A stretch of 64,000 bases of DNA from the NCBI GenBank assembly GCA_039000515.1, contig JBCFYV010000012.1, forward strand, positions 87,636,284 to 87,700,283, written 5' to 3'. The stretch's first letter is position 1, and every line of letters begins with the position of its first letter. The notes below the pieces were generated by a model that was not told the origin of the DNA, searched no databases, and saw only the letters and a list, made by a program, of their open reading frames with translations. Of the stretch, positions 45,223-55,720 are shown in pieces. The stretch comes from Timema cristinae (lineage: Eukaryota > Arthropoda > Insecta > Phasmatodea > Timematidae). The position numbers were made by a program, and so were the translations under genes.

Positions 45223-46340
45223 GTTATATTAAATACAAACCGTATTTTAATATCCTCATGCATTCTTCACATTTAAAGGTAGTAGCTTATTGTAAGCACT
45301 GCCAACGTGCGAGGCTTGTCGCGACAGGCTTTATCCTCACCCCTATATTTTATGTTTTACCGAATTGGAAGCGAGATGTGACAAAATGAATAGGTTATGT
45401 CAAGAGGTACTTTTATGTATGTATATAAATAAATGGTACGATGCACCGCACAGACACTCTCCTGTATTTATCTTAAAATACGCATTTACTAAAAATTCGT
45501 AAGAAGTGTGAAACGAAATAATATGTCTGAACATTGTTGTAGAAACACTGCACCATAGAGCTTAAATGAAATAATATAGACTGTTGTTTACTTACTCTAT
45601 AGCGTTAGGAACTAGGAACAATGTTATAGTAAAATTGAGAAAAGAGAAATATATTTGTCCACCAAAGAGCATACGAATCAAATTCATTCTCAAAGACCTG
45701 AATTGAAAAGTATATATTGTATTTGATTATAGCTCAGAAACTTTTTGTTTTACAAAAAATATATATTTCAAAAAAATATGCTTATCTTTAATAGTACTAC
45801 CAACTTTGCTATGATAATATATTTCATATCTCAAATAGTTGCGGAGAAATGATGAAAATTGTAAAATTTTCCTAAGGTAAAGTACCCTCAAATTAATTTT
45901 AATGAGAAAATGAAAACTGCCTTCTTGTTTATTATGATAAACAATGTCCAGATATAAAATTTAATCAAAATCGTAACAGTAAATTTTGAGTAAAATCTAT
46001 TTTTTTTTTTTTTCTCTTCAGTGAATTACCCTTAATTTCAGGGTTAGATATTTAATTCCAAAGAAAATCCCAGATGCAAGTTTTAGCTCAATCGGTAAAA
46101 TAGTTTCGGCTCTAGCCCAAGGTACAGACATACGGCAATACGAAAATAACTTTTTTTGGTTTCAGGTCATAAAACGTCGACATTTATCAAAATCTCAAAT
46201 TTCGTTTGTTTGACGATCACAATACCGTAATACTTTCTATCCGAGGTGTCAAGAGAAAGTAAAAATCTTTCCTATGCTACAATAGAAAATCTTACACAGT
46301 TTTTAAAGGTGATGAAACAGGATTTAAAAATATATATAAA
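45223..46340. other. AT-rich, nothing recognised
   Basis: AT-rich sequence. A pyrimidine-rich acceptor-like site, TTTTTTTTCTCTTCAG, ends at 46020, but what follows has no open exon context. No gene assigned. Confidence 0.35.
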
Positions 46341-46344
46341 TCTC

Positions 46345-46432
46345 ACCCGGTGCGTGAGATTGGGATTTGAGCCCCAAATTTGACCAAGTGCGACGTCTTA
46401 ACACCCTAAACTCGCCAAGCCACCGCGTGTTT
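46345..46432 (-). mobile_element. tRNA-like SINE head fragment
   Basis: GAGATTGGGATTTGAGCCCC (B box complement) and AACACCCTAAACTCGCCAAG (A-box side). No body follows on the left that I can match. Confidence 0.4.
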
Positions 46433-46942
46433 TTACTTTTAGCCCGACAGTCATTTTTCTACTTTTAAGTTCAGATAAATTAATATTTCCACTGTTTAGT
46501 TTTAAAACTCTATCTCCAGTGATTATATTGATGTGTTTAGGATAAAAACTTGATGAGAATATTGTTCTACGATGAATTTGCCCCTCATTCCCTCGTGTCA
46601 AGAGAGGGAAGGGGGATGGGATATTTCCGGTGTAAGGGTGGGGGTTGAACAGCTGAACGCATGCAGGGCAGGAGACCTACCTTCACCAATGAACCCCGAG
46701 GGGGTTGGGCGGGTTCATAAACATAGCGTTTTAATAGTGGATTCGGTCCTCCCGGTAATAAGATGAAGCTGGTTTGCCCCTTGAGTGTCGGTACAAAAGG
46801 TGACTCCCCTCCCCCTTTCTTGTATATCGAGGACAAGGGCTGGAGCTGTTGTGCCAGCTAGGAAATACAGAAACACTTTTATAATGAGCCTTGCAATGAC
46901 ATACTCTAGGCGTGGGGGTGCACTTGTCGAGTGTTAGGGGAC
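46433..46942. other. unassigned, GC-richer
   Basis: Short overlapping frames at 46572-46836 on both strands; none recognised. Confidence 0.3.
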
Positions 46943-46944
46943 TA

Positions 46945-47368
46945 CAGTGTAGTCCCGATTATCCGACATATCCACGGTATAACATACCATTGCTGCCATC
47001 TTATTAATATGCTCGCGTCGCCTCACCACAAGGAAGAGAAACATCACTGGGAAACAAACTTCAATCGCTAATTTTTTAAACAGTGACTTTTGCCTTTTGC
47101 TTATTTCATAATGGACTAAAAGTTGCATTTAATTGATTTAAAAGTCCATTGCTCTGTTTACATGAATAAAATAATAGTTTTGTAGTTTATTGCACAATTT
47201 ACATTAGAGAGTAAATTAATAATAAACCTTATATCTTATATATTCTGCACTTCCATTTAATCTTGAGCTTCTTTTTTTTCCGGCCCCTTCCTTGTTTCCG
47301 TATTATCCGCATTTCGGTTATCCGACCCCTGTCGGTCCCGTTTAGGTAGAATAATCGGGGCTCTACTG
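46945..47368. mobile_element. Tigger/pogo-like non-autonomous element
   Basis: The left end is CAGTGTAGTCCCGATTATCC followed by GACATATCC. The right end, complemented, reads CAGTAGAGCCCCGATTATTC with GGTCGGATAACCG further in. CAGTAGAGYCCCGATTATCCG is the terminal style of Tigger/pogo elements of the Tc1/mariner superfamily. TA precedes the left end (46943-46944); the right flank reads TC, so the TA duplication is damaged on that side. The 424-bp interior has no transposase. Confidence 0.75.
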
Positions 47369-48479
47369 TCTTACGTATTAGTGCTAGAACTGACTACCAT
47401 CGACTTGGCTTAGCTTATTAAATATAATGTGGGAATCTGGTAGGGAACACAGAATCTGGGCAATTATCAAAGTTATTAAAACTACCTTTGTATAGCCAAA
47501 CGTCAAATTACGCGATATGTAGCTATCTATTTTGATATATATTGTCAATACCTATAAAATCATGTAAAATGACATCAATATTACCCGTGATAAAACATAT
47601 CTTACATTATTACAGAACCATAGTTTAGTGGGTGCATATTAAGTAGTGATCGTTCGGCTACAAAAAAAATATTCCGGTTTTATTATTGCGTTTTATTTTG
47701 TCTCTAAAGTCATTTTGTGTCCATTGTTATTGTTTTTCTGCAATATGGGTGGTTACAAAATTCGTCATCTGGTACAGCAGTACGTTAATACATAGAATGG
47801 ACAAATATTTGTATGTATATTTGCAAGTTTAAAGCTAAACACTAATATGTGAAAAAAAATTAACTTAATTATAAGTTTTATATATAATAGCCCTGCCCTA
47901 TATTGGGATGCTTGTTTAAAACTAACATAACAGTGTTGAAATGAAGCAAGTGAAAGAACTGGTCCAGTTATTGTTGCGATGAGTTAGTAAACATTAGGAA
48001 AGAACGCTGACTACTAACAACAATTTGTCCCCGTTGTACTTAGTGATTGGGCCAATTTGCAGTATAAAGGTTCTGTTTGGAGCTATCGTGGCTGAAACAA
48101 TAAGATCTACTCGGAGCAGTTTTAGAGGCCACGCGGATTAGAACATCGGATCATTGGGTACTTGTGCTAGAGGGCAACCGTCGTACCCATGGTTAGAATC
48201 TATAAGGGCTGTCAGTCGAGCTGGTAGTTAAGTATTCCTCGCTAAGTCAGTTCTTTTATAAGCTCCTGCGTCAAAGTCTTTATATCTTTTTGTAACATTT
48301 TTTTAAAATCACATTTTTGTAGTAACTCGTAGTGCTATTAATAAACCCTAAAAACCAAAACAACCAGTATAATTTCGAGCCCACACGTCTCTTTTGCCAC
48401 AGTCCCTATCCTTCTCCTTCCCTACAGATTAGACCCGCAGGAAGGGGGGTGGTGACACATAAGTAAATTATAATGTAAT
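47369..48479. other. nothing recognised
   Basis: AT-rich unique sequence. No feature supported. Confidence 0.35.
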
Positions 48480-48900
48480 ATAACTTAGAACTAACTCTAG
48501 TAGCCAAAACAAGTTTGGGTCCAGTCCGGTGAATAACTGGTGCAAACGATAACCATTGTGTAATAGCTTGTTCTTAAGTGAGGAACCGGAAACCGACTGT
48601 ATATGAACCAAAATGGGGACAACAGATTTTTTTTTAGTTTAAAATCGAAATGGTAGCTTGGACAAAAATGTTTGTTGTAAATCTGGTTCTCGAATGAGGA
48701 ATTGGTGGAAACCGGAATTGAACTGAAACACGCTCCGATTATAAAAGTGAAGAACCGCTGAAACTTAAAAAATACTCTTATAGGGACAGAAACTGTTTCT
48801 GGTTCTTAAGTGTGTAACTGAGAACCGACCATCTCGTAGCCCAAACAGGTTCCGGTTCTTAAGTGAAAAGCCAGAGTAATTGAACAGACCCCTCCTTAAT
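48480..48900. repeat. short degenerate tandem array
   Basis: The words GGTTCTTAAGTGAGGAACCG, GGTTCTCGAATGAGGAATTG, GGTTCTTAAGTGTGTAACTG and GGTTCTTAAGTGAAAAGCC occur near 48569, 48687, 48800 and 48856. They are interspersed with GTAGCC(A)AAACA-type blocks. About four diverged units, 60-120 bp apart. Confidence 0.45.
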
Positions 48901-48949
48901 TTGAGGAAAACTAAGTTTTTGTAGCCTAGACAAATTTTTTAAAAAAAAA

Positions 48950-49022
48950 CCACACACTGTCGAGGATCAAACCCCGGCCTTCCAAATAAAATTCAAGCAT
49001 TTAAGTGCGCATGCAACTAGCT
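48950..49022 (-). mobile_element. tRNA-like SINE head fragment
   Basis: GAGGATCAAACCCCGGCC (B-box complement) followed by GCGCATGCAACTAGCTCC (A-box side). No acceptor stem. Confidence 0.4.
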
Positions 49023-49929
49023 CCATTAGGGGTATTAATCATTTTCATCTTATACACTTACTGTGGATAGTTTTAATCTCTAATAACAAGGGCTGACTTT
49101 GTTAAGTCGCTAATTATCAGAACCAGTGGCCACGTTGACAAATGGCGCCAGTCTTCCGCCGAGATTATTTCACATTCTCTCTAAAATAATTATGTTAAGC
49201 CAGCTTTGTGCTCTCGACCTCAGCAGGACATTGTCTTACCCTCGTGCCACACACTTACCTTACATGTTTGTTGTGATAGACATAAACTCGACCTTGTACG
49301 CTCTGGTTCGATAAAACTCGGGACACCTTCACTTCATATAAGGGACGCTTTCACGGGATATCATCGCAGAGGGATCTGTATTGGGAAACAGCGTGGACAT
49401 ATTCTCGTTTTGTGTGGTCAATCTCCCTCAAATATAAGACAAGTTTTGCAACGCTGATTACTCGAGGTTGCCTGTAGCTCTATCTTACCTAGCACACCAC
49501 TCCCCGACATAACTGAGAGTGAGGAGATGTGGCAACAGTTAACTGAGAGAGAGCGGAGATAAAGCTTTATTTCCATAAGACCTGCAGTTACCTCAGCATT
49601 GATATTGGGTATAGTAGGTTCTCCGTCATTACTCGTGACAGAATACTCTACGGGACAGTCTGCTACCCCTGTGACAAGCTCCTATCCACCACCACACCCT
49701 TCATAGCTTTCACTGTTTACATGTTTACAAAGAGTCTTGGTCTATGGCGAAGATCTCCAAGGCATTTCCAATCACCTTCTGAGGACTTAGTTGGATTTAT
49801 CTTCGTTCGGGGTAAGAGTTTCTCAATCTTAGCTTGATATGAAAACCGATAATGTATGGGTGATTCGGATCTCACTATAGCTGCGGTATTAGGTGTTGAC
49901 AGCTCTTATCTTATGTTAAGAACCTGAAA
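49023..49929. other. nothing recognised
   Basis: Average composition. Short frames at 49126-49457 without a recognised product. Confidence 0.35.
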
Positions 49930-50190
49930 AAAAAAAATACAAAGCGTATTAATTTTTAATTCTATTTGTATGATATTAACTTGAACTTTCTGAATCAACT
50001 TAATGATCAGTACACGACTCATAAACTAACTTATTCTAAAACAAGCACAAGACCCAATCCCCGGCTTTTAATTCATTATTGCGAGAGAGGAAGCCCCAAT
50101 TTCAAACATTTTGTTTATTTTAGCCATGTCGGGAATCTAACCCTGGACCCCCTTTTTTGTTAATAGGCAGAAGCGCTACCGACTAAGCTA
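49930..50190 (-). mobile_element. SINE family E
   Basis: A run at the left (3') end, then ATTAACTTGAACTTTCTGAA, TCATAAACTAACTTATTCTA, TTTAATTCATTATTGCGAGA, TGTCGGGAATCTAACCCTGG (B box complement) and CGCTACCGACTAAGCTAAAT (A box complement). Same order as the copy at 61741-61960. Confidence 0.7.
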
Positions 50191-50949
50191 AATTTTCAAG
50201 TATAAGTAAAATCCCAAGCCTAAAAAAGCCACAAAGAATTTAAATCGTTGCTAGCCAGTTCTCATGTCCGTATGTGTACGAGTGCTTTGGCTGACCGGAT
50301 GTCGAAGAGAAGGGGGTGGGGGGACACGTAACGCGACGAACCTGTCGCCAGGTACATTGACTTCCGGCGCTCCTGATCAATTAGCCGCCGTGTGTGCACC
50401 CTGGCGCGGACCAGACTAACTGACAGAAGAGGACGCTACACCGGTCGACGTAACGAGCGGACAATTCGCTTTCACGCCTCGCAGGGTGCAGGGGTGGCGT
50501 CGTCTTCTTGCTGTTGTTAGCATCGCCGATACTAGAGTTATTAACGAGGAGCGTCTTGACGCCAAGATCTCTTCAACCCCGGATATTGGGTGTTACAATA
50601 TAATGTGTGTCAGGGTAAGAAGGGTGAATTCAGTGATGTTAGAATCCAAGAAAACAAGTTGAAACCAAGCATCCTAGATCTGTTTGTAGCGCATCTCCAT
50701 ATTGATCGACGGATATTACCAGGTTTGATCGCCGGGTAATTAGGTGTATTCTATTTAGCTAAGTAGCTAACTAACGGTATGGAGGTACTTTTTATAGACT
50801 GTCCTTGAATTAAGCTGGGCTACGCTGCTAATAGCTTGGACAAGTATTAAATACGGAAAATGTCAGGGTTAAAAGTATGGATTTTAACTAACTGCGTCAG
50901 CAATTGCCAGGAATGAGGAGGATAATCTATTTTGGTTTTTTTTTACCGC
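50191..50949. other. unassigned CpG-rich patch
   Basis: The stretch 50285-50590 is CpG-rich (GTAACGCGACGAACC, CACCGGTCGACGTAACGAGC) and contains GACTTCCGGCGC, an ETS-like word. It may be regulatory, but no transcript feature is visible. Confidence 0.3.
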
Positions 50950-50954
50950 TCCAA

Positions 50955-51025
50955 GTGCACAAGGTCGGGTATAATTACCGACATAGAGTCAGGCGTGCTA
51001 ACCGCTCAGCTAATCCTGCCAGTTG
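50955..51025 (-). mobile_element. tRNA-like SINE head fragment
   Basis: On the minus strand GGCAGGATTAGCTGAGCGGT and TAGCACGCCTGACTC form a good A-box region; the B box (GTCGGTAATTATACCCGAC) is poor. Confidence 0.45.
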
Positions 51026-51350
51026 CGAAGAGAGGGTGACCATATTATTTAACAGCTAGTGCTTGGAATCTCCTGGTCATATAAAACTCTGAACCACTGT
51101 TGATAACGCCTCTACCTGAAATCGACACAGGGTTCATTCTCAGTCTTGGAGTTGCTATTAGTGGTTCTGCAATCTCGCTCGATTGTTATTGCATTTGTGG
51201 ACAGTTTTATCCATGGTAAAGTTTCACATTCTCTCTCTAGTATGGTGGTGGTTTGGTTCCTTGATATTTAGCCTTTCCATCATATTAGCATATGCTTAAT
51301 AATTAACAGTTTAGAAAACATTCTAAATAATATTGAAGAAAGGAGCGTTA
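51026..51350. other. nothing recognised
   Basis: No supported feature. Confidence 0.3.
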
Positions 51351-51354
51351 TTTA

Positions 51355-51540
51355 TTTAATATGAGATTAGACTTTAAAAGGAAAAGTGAAGTTATTATAT
51401 ATATATATATATATATTTTTTTTTTCTTCTTTAATCTCTTACAATATATGTTAGTTTATTAATTAATATTAATCACACTTTTGTAAAAATAATCTAATTA
51501 ACTTCACTTTTCCTTTTTAAAGTCTTAGCTCATATTTATT
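51355..51540. mobile_element. palindromic AT-rich MITE-like element
   Basis: GACTTTAAAAGGAAAAGTG (51370-51388) has its complement CACTTTTCCTTTTTAAAGTC at 51507-51526. The pairing extends outward through ATATGAG/CTCATAT and inward through AAGTTA/TAACTT. The core holds (AT)n and a T run. Arms of about 35-40 bp; no coding content. It ends a few bases before the element at 51552. Confidence 0.6.
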
Positions 51541-51551
51541 TAAATTATAGT

Positions 51552-51996
51552 AGTTGAAAAATTACACCAGAACATGAGAATTGAACCCGGTACCTTTAGC
51601 TTAGTGCACCAATGCTCTGCCACTTAGCTACCCAGGATTCGGCCCGTGCTCAGGGTCGTTCTTCACTCATTATAGTTTAAGGCAGAGTCTGTGATGGACT
51701 TGTGGAAATCGTCATCTACTTATGAGCGATGATTGAGTCCACAATTACAATCTTGTGTTGTACACTTGGCAGCACAACAGCCCTACAGAGTCGAAGGAGG
51801 TTGTGGAACCAACGATAGCTGATGGTAGCCAATAATTTCCACACGTCCATCACAAACTCTGCCTTAAACTATGAGTGAATAATAACACCGAGCATGATAT
51901 AAATCCTGAATAGCTCGGTGGGAGATCATTTGCGCGCTAATCCAAAGTTCTCTGGTTAGATTCCCATATCCAGGTGTCATTTTTAAACTAATTTAA
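51552..51996. mobile_element. palindromic element F, copy 2, full length
   Basis: Two arms of about 155-160 bp (51552-51708 and 51835-51996) are inverted copies of each other around a ~126-bp centre. Each arm carries, in order from the outside, GAAAAATTACACC-like end sequence, a tRNA-like segment (left: GAGAATTGAACCCGGTACC and CCACTTAGCTACCCAGG), TTCACTCAT, and AAGGCAGAGTCTGTGATGGA. The arms have diverged from each other. Copy 1 at 6071-6282 has only one tRNA-like segment with perfect short arms. Confidence 0.75.
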
Positions 51997-52740
51997 ATTA
52001 AGTGGATTGTGGTCTTCTCCGTACTTATATTATCGTAATTACAATTATTTACACCTGGTGTGTTATATTCATTAATAGTTCCAGGTATGAAAACGAGTAC
52101 TGTAACGTTTCGCCCCCCTCATCCTGTTGCCCTGGATAGTTTGGCTGAATTTTTTCAGGTTGCTGCACTAGGTTAAGTCAGGGTTTAACTCGTGTCCTTG
52201 CGAGTTAAGAGGTTCTCGTATAACAAGGGACTATGTAACTTCTAGTGAACTCAGAATCTTGCCTAGATCGACTTTTCTCGTATCACGTGCAGACTAAACC
52301 ACGACCGTGACCGGGAATCAAACCAGTCTCTCCAAGGGGGCTGGACGTAAATCGGCTGAGACTGATTGTGGGATGCTAGCCTCTTGGACACGTGGGGGTG
52401 ACAGAATGGTCTATAGGGGCGCTATCCCCACATCGAATTTGGAGGTCAGGTGCTAGAATCCCGGAAAGTGGTAGCTTTCCCATACGTGAGTTTGACTGCT
52501 CGGCCCCTCCCCCCGCTGATTCGAGTAGTTTTCCCTTCAAGTTCCCCTTCTGTGTCCCAATCTCTACGATCTAGTCGCTAATGAACCACGTGTTGAACAT
52601 ACCAATAAAAGAGACTTAGCGCCGTGCGTTTAACTCGCCCGCTAATGTCTCGACGTCCGGTCGACAAAAGATCACTTAGCGCTCCAACCTCCGTAGCTTC
52701 GTTCCGGGTGTGCAGCAACAACATCGCACTCATCTGTACT
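51997..52740. other. unassigned
   Basis: Possible SINE remnants near 52391-52480 (GACAGAATGGTCTATAGGGG, GCTAGAATCCCGG). No gene recognised. Confidence 0.3.
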
Positions 52741-52744
52741 CGGG

Positions 52745-52858
52745 ATCGTTCTTCCTCTCTCCTTCCACGCGAATACATTTCCTCAATTCTGCCTTCCTCC
52801 TCCTTACTCCATTAATTTAAATACGCGGATGCCCCGGACGTGTGGTAAGATGTGGGAA
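52745..52858 (+). mobile_element. SINE family A, 3' half
   Basis: TTCCTCTCTCCTTCCACGCG, AATTCTGCCTTCCTCC, CCATTAATTTAAATACGCGG and the tail ATGCCCCGGACGTGTGGTAA. Head missing. Confidence 0.75.
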
Positions 52859-52924
52859 ATGTTTTTTTTATTTTTTCAAAATCATCATTCCTACACACGC
52901 GGACGAAACGTCAGTCTTGTTTAT

Positions 52925-53114
52925 TCTGTATTGTCGTTACGGGAAGCTGGGGTTTGAATCCCATCCTATGTACTGAGCCTTTTTCCTGAATTATTTTCCA
53001 CTCTATGTGCATACAAATTCAAGTACGTTTTCTTTAAATTATACATTCCTCATCCCTACCTTCGTCCGTAACTTAACTAAATGCAGATAGCCTGGATTGT
53101 TTGTAAGAAGCTAC
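52925..53114 (+). mobile_element. SINE family A
   Basis: GTCGTTACGGGAAGCTGGGG, B box GGGTTTGAATCCCATC, TGTACTGAGCCTTTTTCC, CTTTAAATTATACATTCC and the tail GATAGCCTGGATTGTTTGTA. Confidence 0.75.
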
Positions 53115-53259
53115 CTACGGCCCACTTTTCATAGTTTGGCGCTTATCAAACAGATCTGACAGCTGAAAAAATGACTAGACCTACTTTCACGTATTCAGTC
53201 ATGTAATTTGAAACTGTCATTTTCGATAGATATTATCTAACGGACTTAGCTTTCTTTTC

Positions 53260-53492
53260 TTGCACCGCATCTTACTACCCGTCCGGCTACGCATACATAG
53301 GCCTATTAATTCTAATGTGCTAGGGAGAAGGAATGTGGAATTTAGAGAAAGTGTATTTGTACTTGCATAGAAGGAGCGAGGAAAAACCGCCCTGAGTACA
53401 CCCAACTGGAATTCTAACCTTGATCTCCCCGTCGCGAGACAGTCTAGTCTCTTGTGAGAGTGACTGTAGCCTTAGAGCATGCGGCCACTTAA
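53260..53492 (-). mobile_element. SINE family A, full length
   Basis: TTGCACCGCATCTTACTACC and CGTCCGGCTACGCATAC (tail), AGGAATGTGGAATTTAGAG, GTGTATTTGTACTTGCATAG, GGAAAAACCGCCCTGAGTAC, AACTGGAATTCTAACCTTGA (B box), TCTCCCCGTCGCGAGACAG and GCATGCGGCCACTT (head). Confidence 0.85.
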
Positions 53493-53577
53493 ACGGGTCC
53501 CTCCTTTTGCCAGTTCCTTTCACTATCCTTTTAAAGAAATTATCTCTCGCATCATGTATCCTTGTTTTAGGAATTCC

Positions 53578-53985
53578 TTACTTATTACTCGACACTAGTA
53601 ACTCGAAAGTCAATCGCTGCACGTTTAGTTCTATCCAGTCCCCCTCAATGCTATCCTCCTGTCTACATCTAGGTCTTCCCAATGGTCTCTCCCATTGGCT
53701 TTGCCAGTTAGTACACTGAACAAGGTTCTAGAGTCTCCTATTCATGCTGCATGTCCTACCCACCGTAATCCCCAAGACTTAATTATCCTACCATTGTCTT
53801 GTAGTAAGTACAAGGTATGTAACTCCTCATTATGTGACCTCTTAACTTTCCCAGTATCCTTATCTCTTTTATCTCTTTTTGAACCAAATATTTTCCTAAA
53901 CACCTTGTTTTCGAACACCATAAATTTGTTTTTGTCATATAAAGTAAGACACACCCATAGAGAAAAACTTTGATAATTATATTAA
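53578..53985 (-). pseudogene. LINE reverse-transcriptase C-terminal fragment
   Basis: Minus-strand translation shows, in order: LYGC near 53970; VFENKVFRKIFGSKRDK and HNEELHTLY (53820-53930); SWGLRWVGHAA at about 53750-53780; then, after a stop and a frame change, RPLGRPRCRQEDS and a terminal stop at 53578. The series 'LYGC - VFENKVLRRIFG - HNEELxxLY - RWxGHVA - RPLGRPRRRW' is the C-terminal end of a non-LTR retrotransposon polyprotein that I know from insect genomes. At least two frame changes and one stop make it dead, and no upstream RT domain remains. It is unrelated to the SINE copy to its left at 53260-53492, although both lie on the minus strand. Confidence 0.8.
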
Positions 53986-54485
53986 TTAAATAAACGAGGG
54001 TAAAAACTAACTCTTGGCTCAATAGAAAGAGAATGAAAGTGACTCCAACAATAGCCTCCGAGCCATTGTGACAGGTATTGTATGGAAATGCTGTGACGGT
54101 GGCGCCGTGTCAAGTGGCGGTAATTGCAGCAACTACTGTAATGAGTGCTACCCTCACAAGAAGACCCCTTCTCACGACCGAGTAATTCGAATATTAGATA
54201 ACAAGACACGCTCGAACCAGAAATTGCATCGAAATGCGAGTTTCTTCATTCTTTACAACAGTGAAATTGGGAAATTTAATATTTTTTCATCTACAAATAA
54301 CTATTTTTCTATCTTGTTGCATTTATTAAAATATGGTAAACCGTTTTTACTGGTTCATTTCCACTGTTTTCTAAAGTAGAACACATAAAACCGCGTCGCG
54401 GTGCGACGACGCGACATCTGATTTGGGTTCTTTTACATATCTAGGCCTAAGTTATAGGACTATTATGTTATCTGGGGTGGGGGGA
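53986..54485. other. unassigned
   Basis: A 103-codon frame at 54068-54379 and its antisense frame have no recognised product. AT-rich towards the right. Confidence 0.3.
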
Positions 54486-54487
54486 TG

Positions 54488-54592
54488 AAGCATGGTGGAC
54501 ATTTCCTTTAAAATTATATCTCGCTCATAACTGCATCTTAAATGTAAATATTTGGAAAGTCCGAGCCGGTAGTAAGACACGAAGAACGTTTA
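54488..54592 (+). mobile_element. SINE family A, 3' half
   Basis: GTGGACATTTCCTTTAAAAT, TATATCTCGCTCATAACTGC, ATCTTAAATGTAAATATTTG and the tail GAAAGTCCGAGCCGGTAGTA. Head missing. Confidence 0.7.
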
Positions 54593-54650
54593 GAAATATA
54601 TTGGGCCAAAAGTCTCTTATTTCGTCTGTATTTGATTAAAAGTGGAACTA

Positions 54651-54776
54651 TACTTCATTCACGGTAGGAATTACTCTCTGAAAGGTCTTTTTACCTACCA
54701 ATATTCTACTATATAATAGATTTCTGGTAGGGAAAAAGGCCTTTCAGAAAACAATTCCTACGTTGAACAGACTTTA
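54651..54776. mobile_element. palindromic TA MITE, copy 2
   Basis: Left end TACTTCATTCACGGTAGG, right end complement TAAAGTCTGTTCAACGTAGG. Internal CTGAAAGGTCTTTTTACC and GGGAAAAAGGCCTTTCAG pair across the centre. Flanking TA at 54649-54650 and 54777-54778. The centre TTCTACTATATAATAGATTT is shared with copy 1 (19532-19655), which lies in the opposite orientation. Confidence 0.85.
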
Positions 54777-54928
54777 TACAAGCTGGTTTTGCAACCAGAG
54801 CCCAGCACTTAGTGACTGAGGACAGACTCAACTTGACAGGGAAATATTCCTTGAACTAGACTTCATATCCTTAGAGTAGTAGACAAACGTGCTAGCTTTG
54901 GAAAGATACCGCGAGTTCCAGTTTTTTG

Positions 54929-55130
54929 TTTAGGCTATCCACATATTTACAGCAATTGGGTATGAATGAGGAAGGTAGAATTGAGAGTAAATGTACCTGC
55001 AGTCACGCGAAGGATACGTGGGAAAGCTCTTAGGAATAACTCCATCAGTACACCCGACAAGGATTTGAACCACGTTCTTCCCCATCAACTGCAATCCAGT
55101 CTAATGCGTGAGTTAAGCGGTCGCGGAGTT
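54929..55130 (-). mobile_element. SINE family A
   Basis: TAGGCTATCCACATATTTAC (tail), GAATGAGGAAGGTAGAATTG, AGAGTAAATGTACCTGCAGT, GGAATAACTCCATCAGTACA, CAAGGATTTGAACCACGTTC (B box), CCCATCAACTGCAATCCAG, TGCGTGAGTTAAGCGGTCGC (head). Confidence 0.8.
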
Positions 55131-55433
55131 GAGACGAAGCTACGGCTGGCTTTTCTTGCTGACAAGTAATTTGAAGTAACTTCGCGTTTTGAATTGTGTT
55201 GGAATTATCCACCAGATCGCCCTCTTTAGACCGAGCCCTAGAGCAACTTTGTAACAGACCATTTAATTAAACCTTCGACTGTGTCGCTTTGATGCGGCGC
55301 GTCTTTGACCTCCCCCACTCCCGGGTGCGGCGCCAATTAAACAAGGGTGCCTTGATTGACAATTGATGGGGTGGGGGCGATCAAATACCTAAATGAAGTC
55401 GGACCGATTTGCCTTAACTTCTTGATACAAACT
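55131..55433. other. nothing recognised
   Basis: Partly GC-rich (GTGCGGCGCCAATTAAAC near 55325). No feature supported. Confidence 0.3.
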
Positions 55434-55690
55434 AAGTAAGTTCTCATCTGTGACGCCTACTTTGTACACTCTGTTCCAAGATAGCTTTCATCTGCGAGGT
55501 TAACTGTGTACGCTCTGCTCCAAGCAATTTCTCATCTGTGACGTCTAGTTTGTAAATTCTGTTCCAAGCAAGTTTTAATTTGTGACGTAAACTTTGTACT
55601 CTCTGCTCCAAACAAGATTTCATCTTTGACGTCTAATTTGTACGCTCTGTTCCAAAAAGGTTTCAAAAGTACGCTCCTTCCAAGAATACT
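55434..55690. repeat. ~44-bp tandem repeat, about 6 diverged units
   Basis: TTCTCATCTGTGACGCCTAC, TTTGTACACTCTGTTCCAAG and variants recur every 43-45 bp, for example CATCTGTGACGTCTAG, AATTTGTGACGTAAAC and CATCTTTGACGTCTAA. TGACGTCTA is the most constant word. Confidence 0.8.
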
Positions 55691-55720
55691 TACCGGCGGG
55701 GTTAAATTTTCAAATATATA

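Noticed and set aside
46007..46020. splice acceptor starting an exon
   Set aside because: The pyrimidine tract and CAG are good, but stops follow in the frames examined and no donor of quality lies nearby.
53420..53719. 99-codon plus-strand frame
   Set aside because: Antisense shadow of the LINE fragment and the adjacent SINE.
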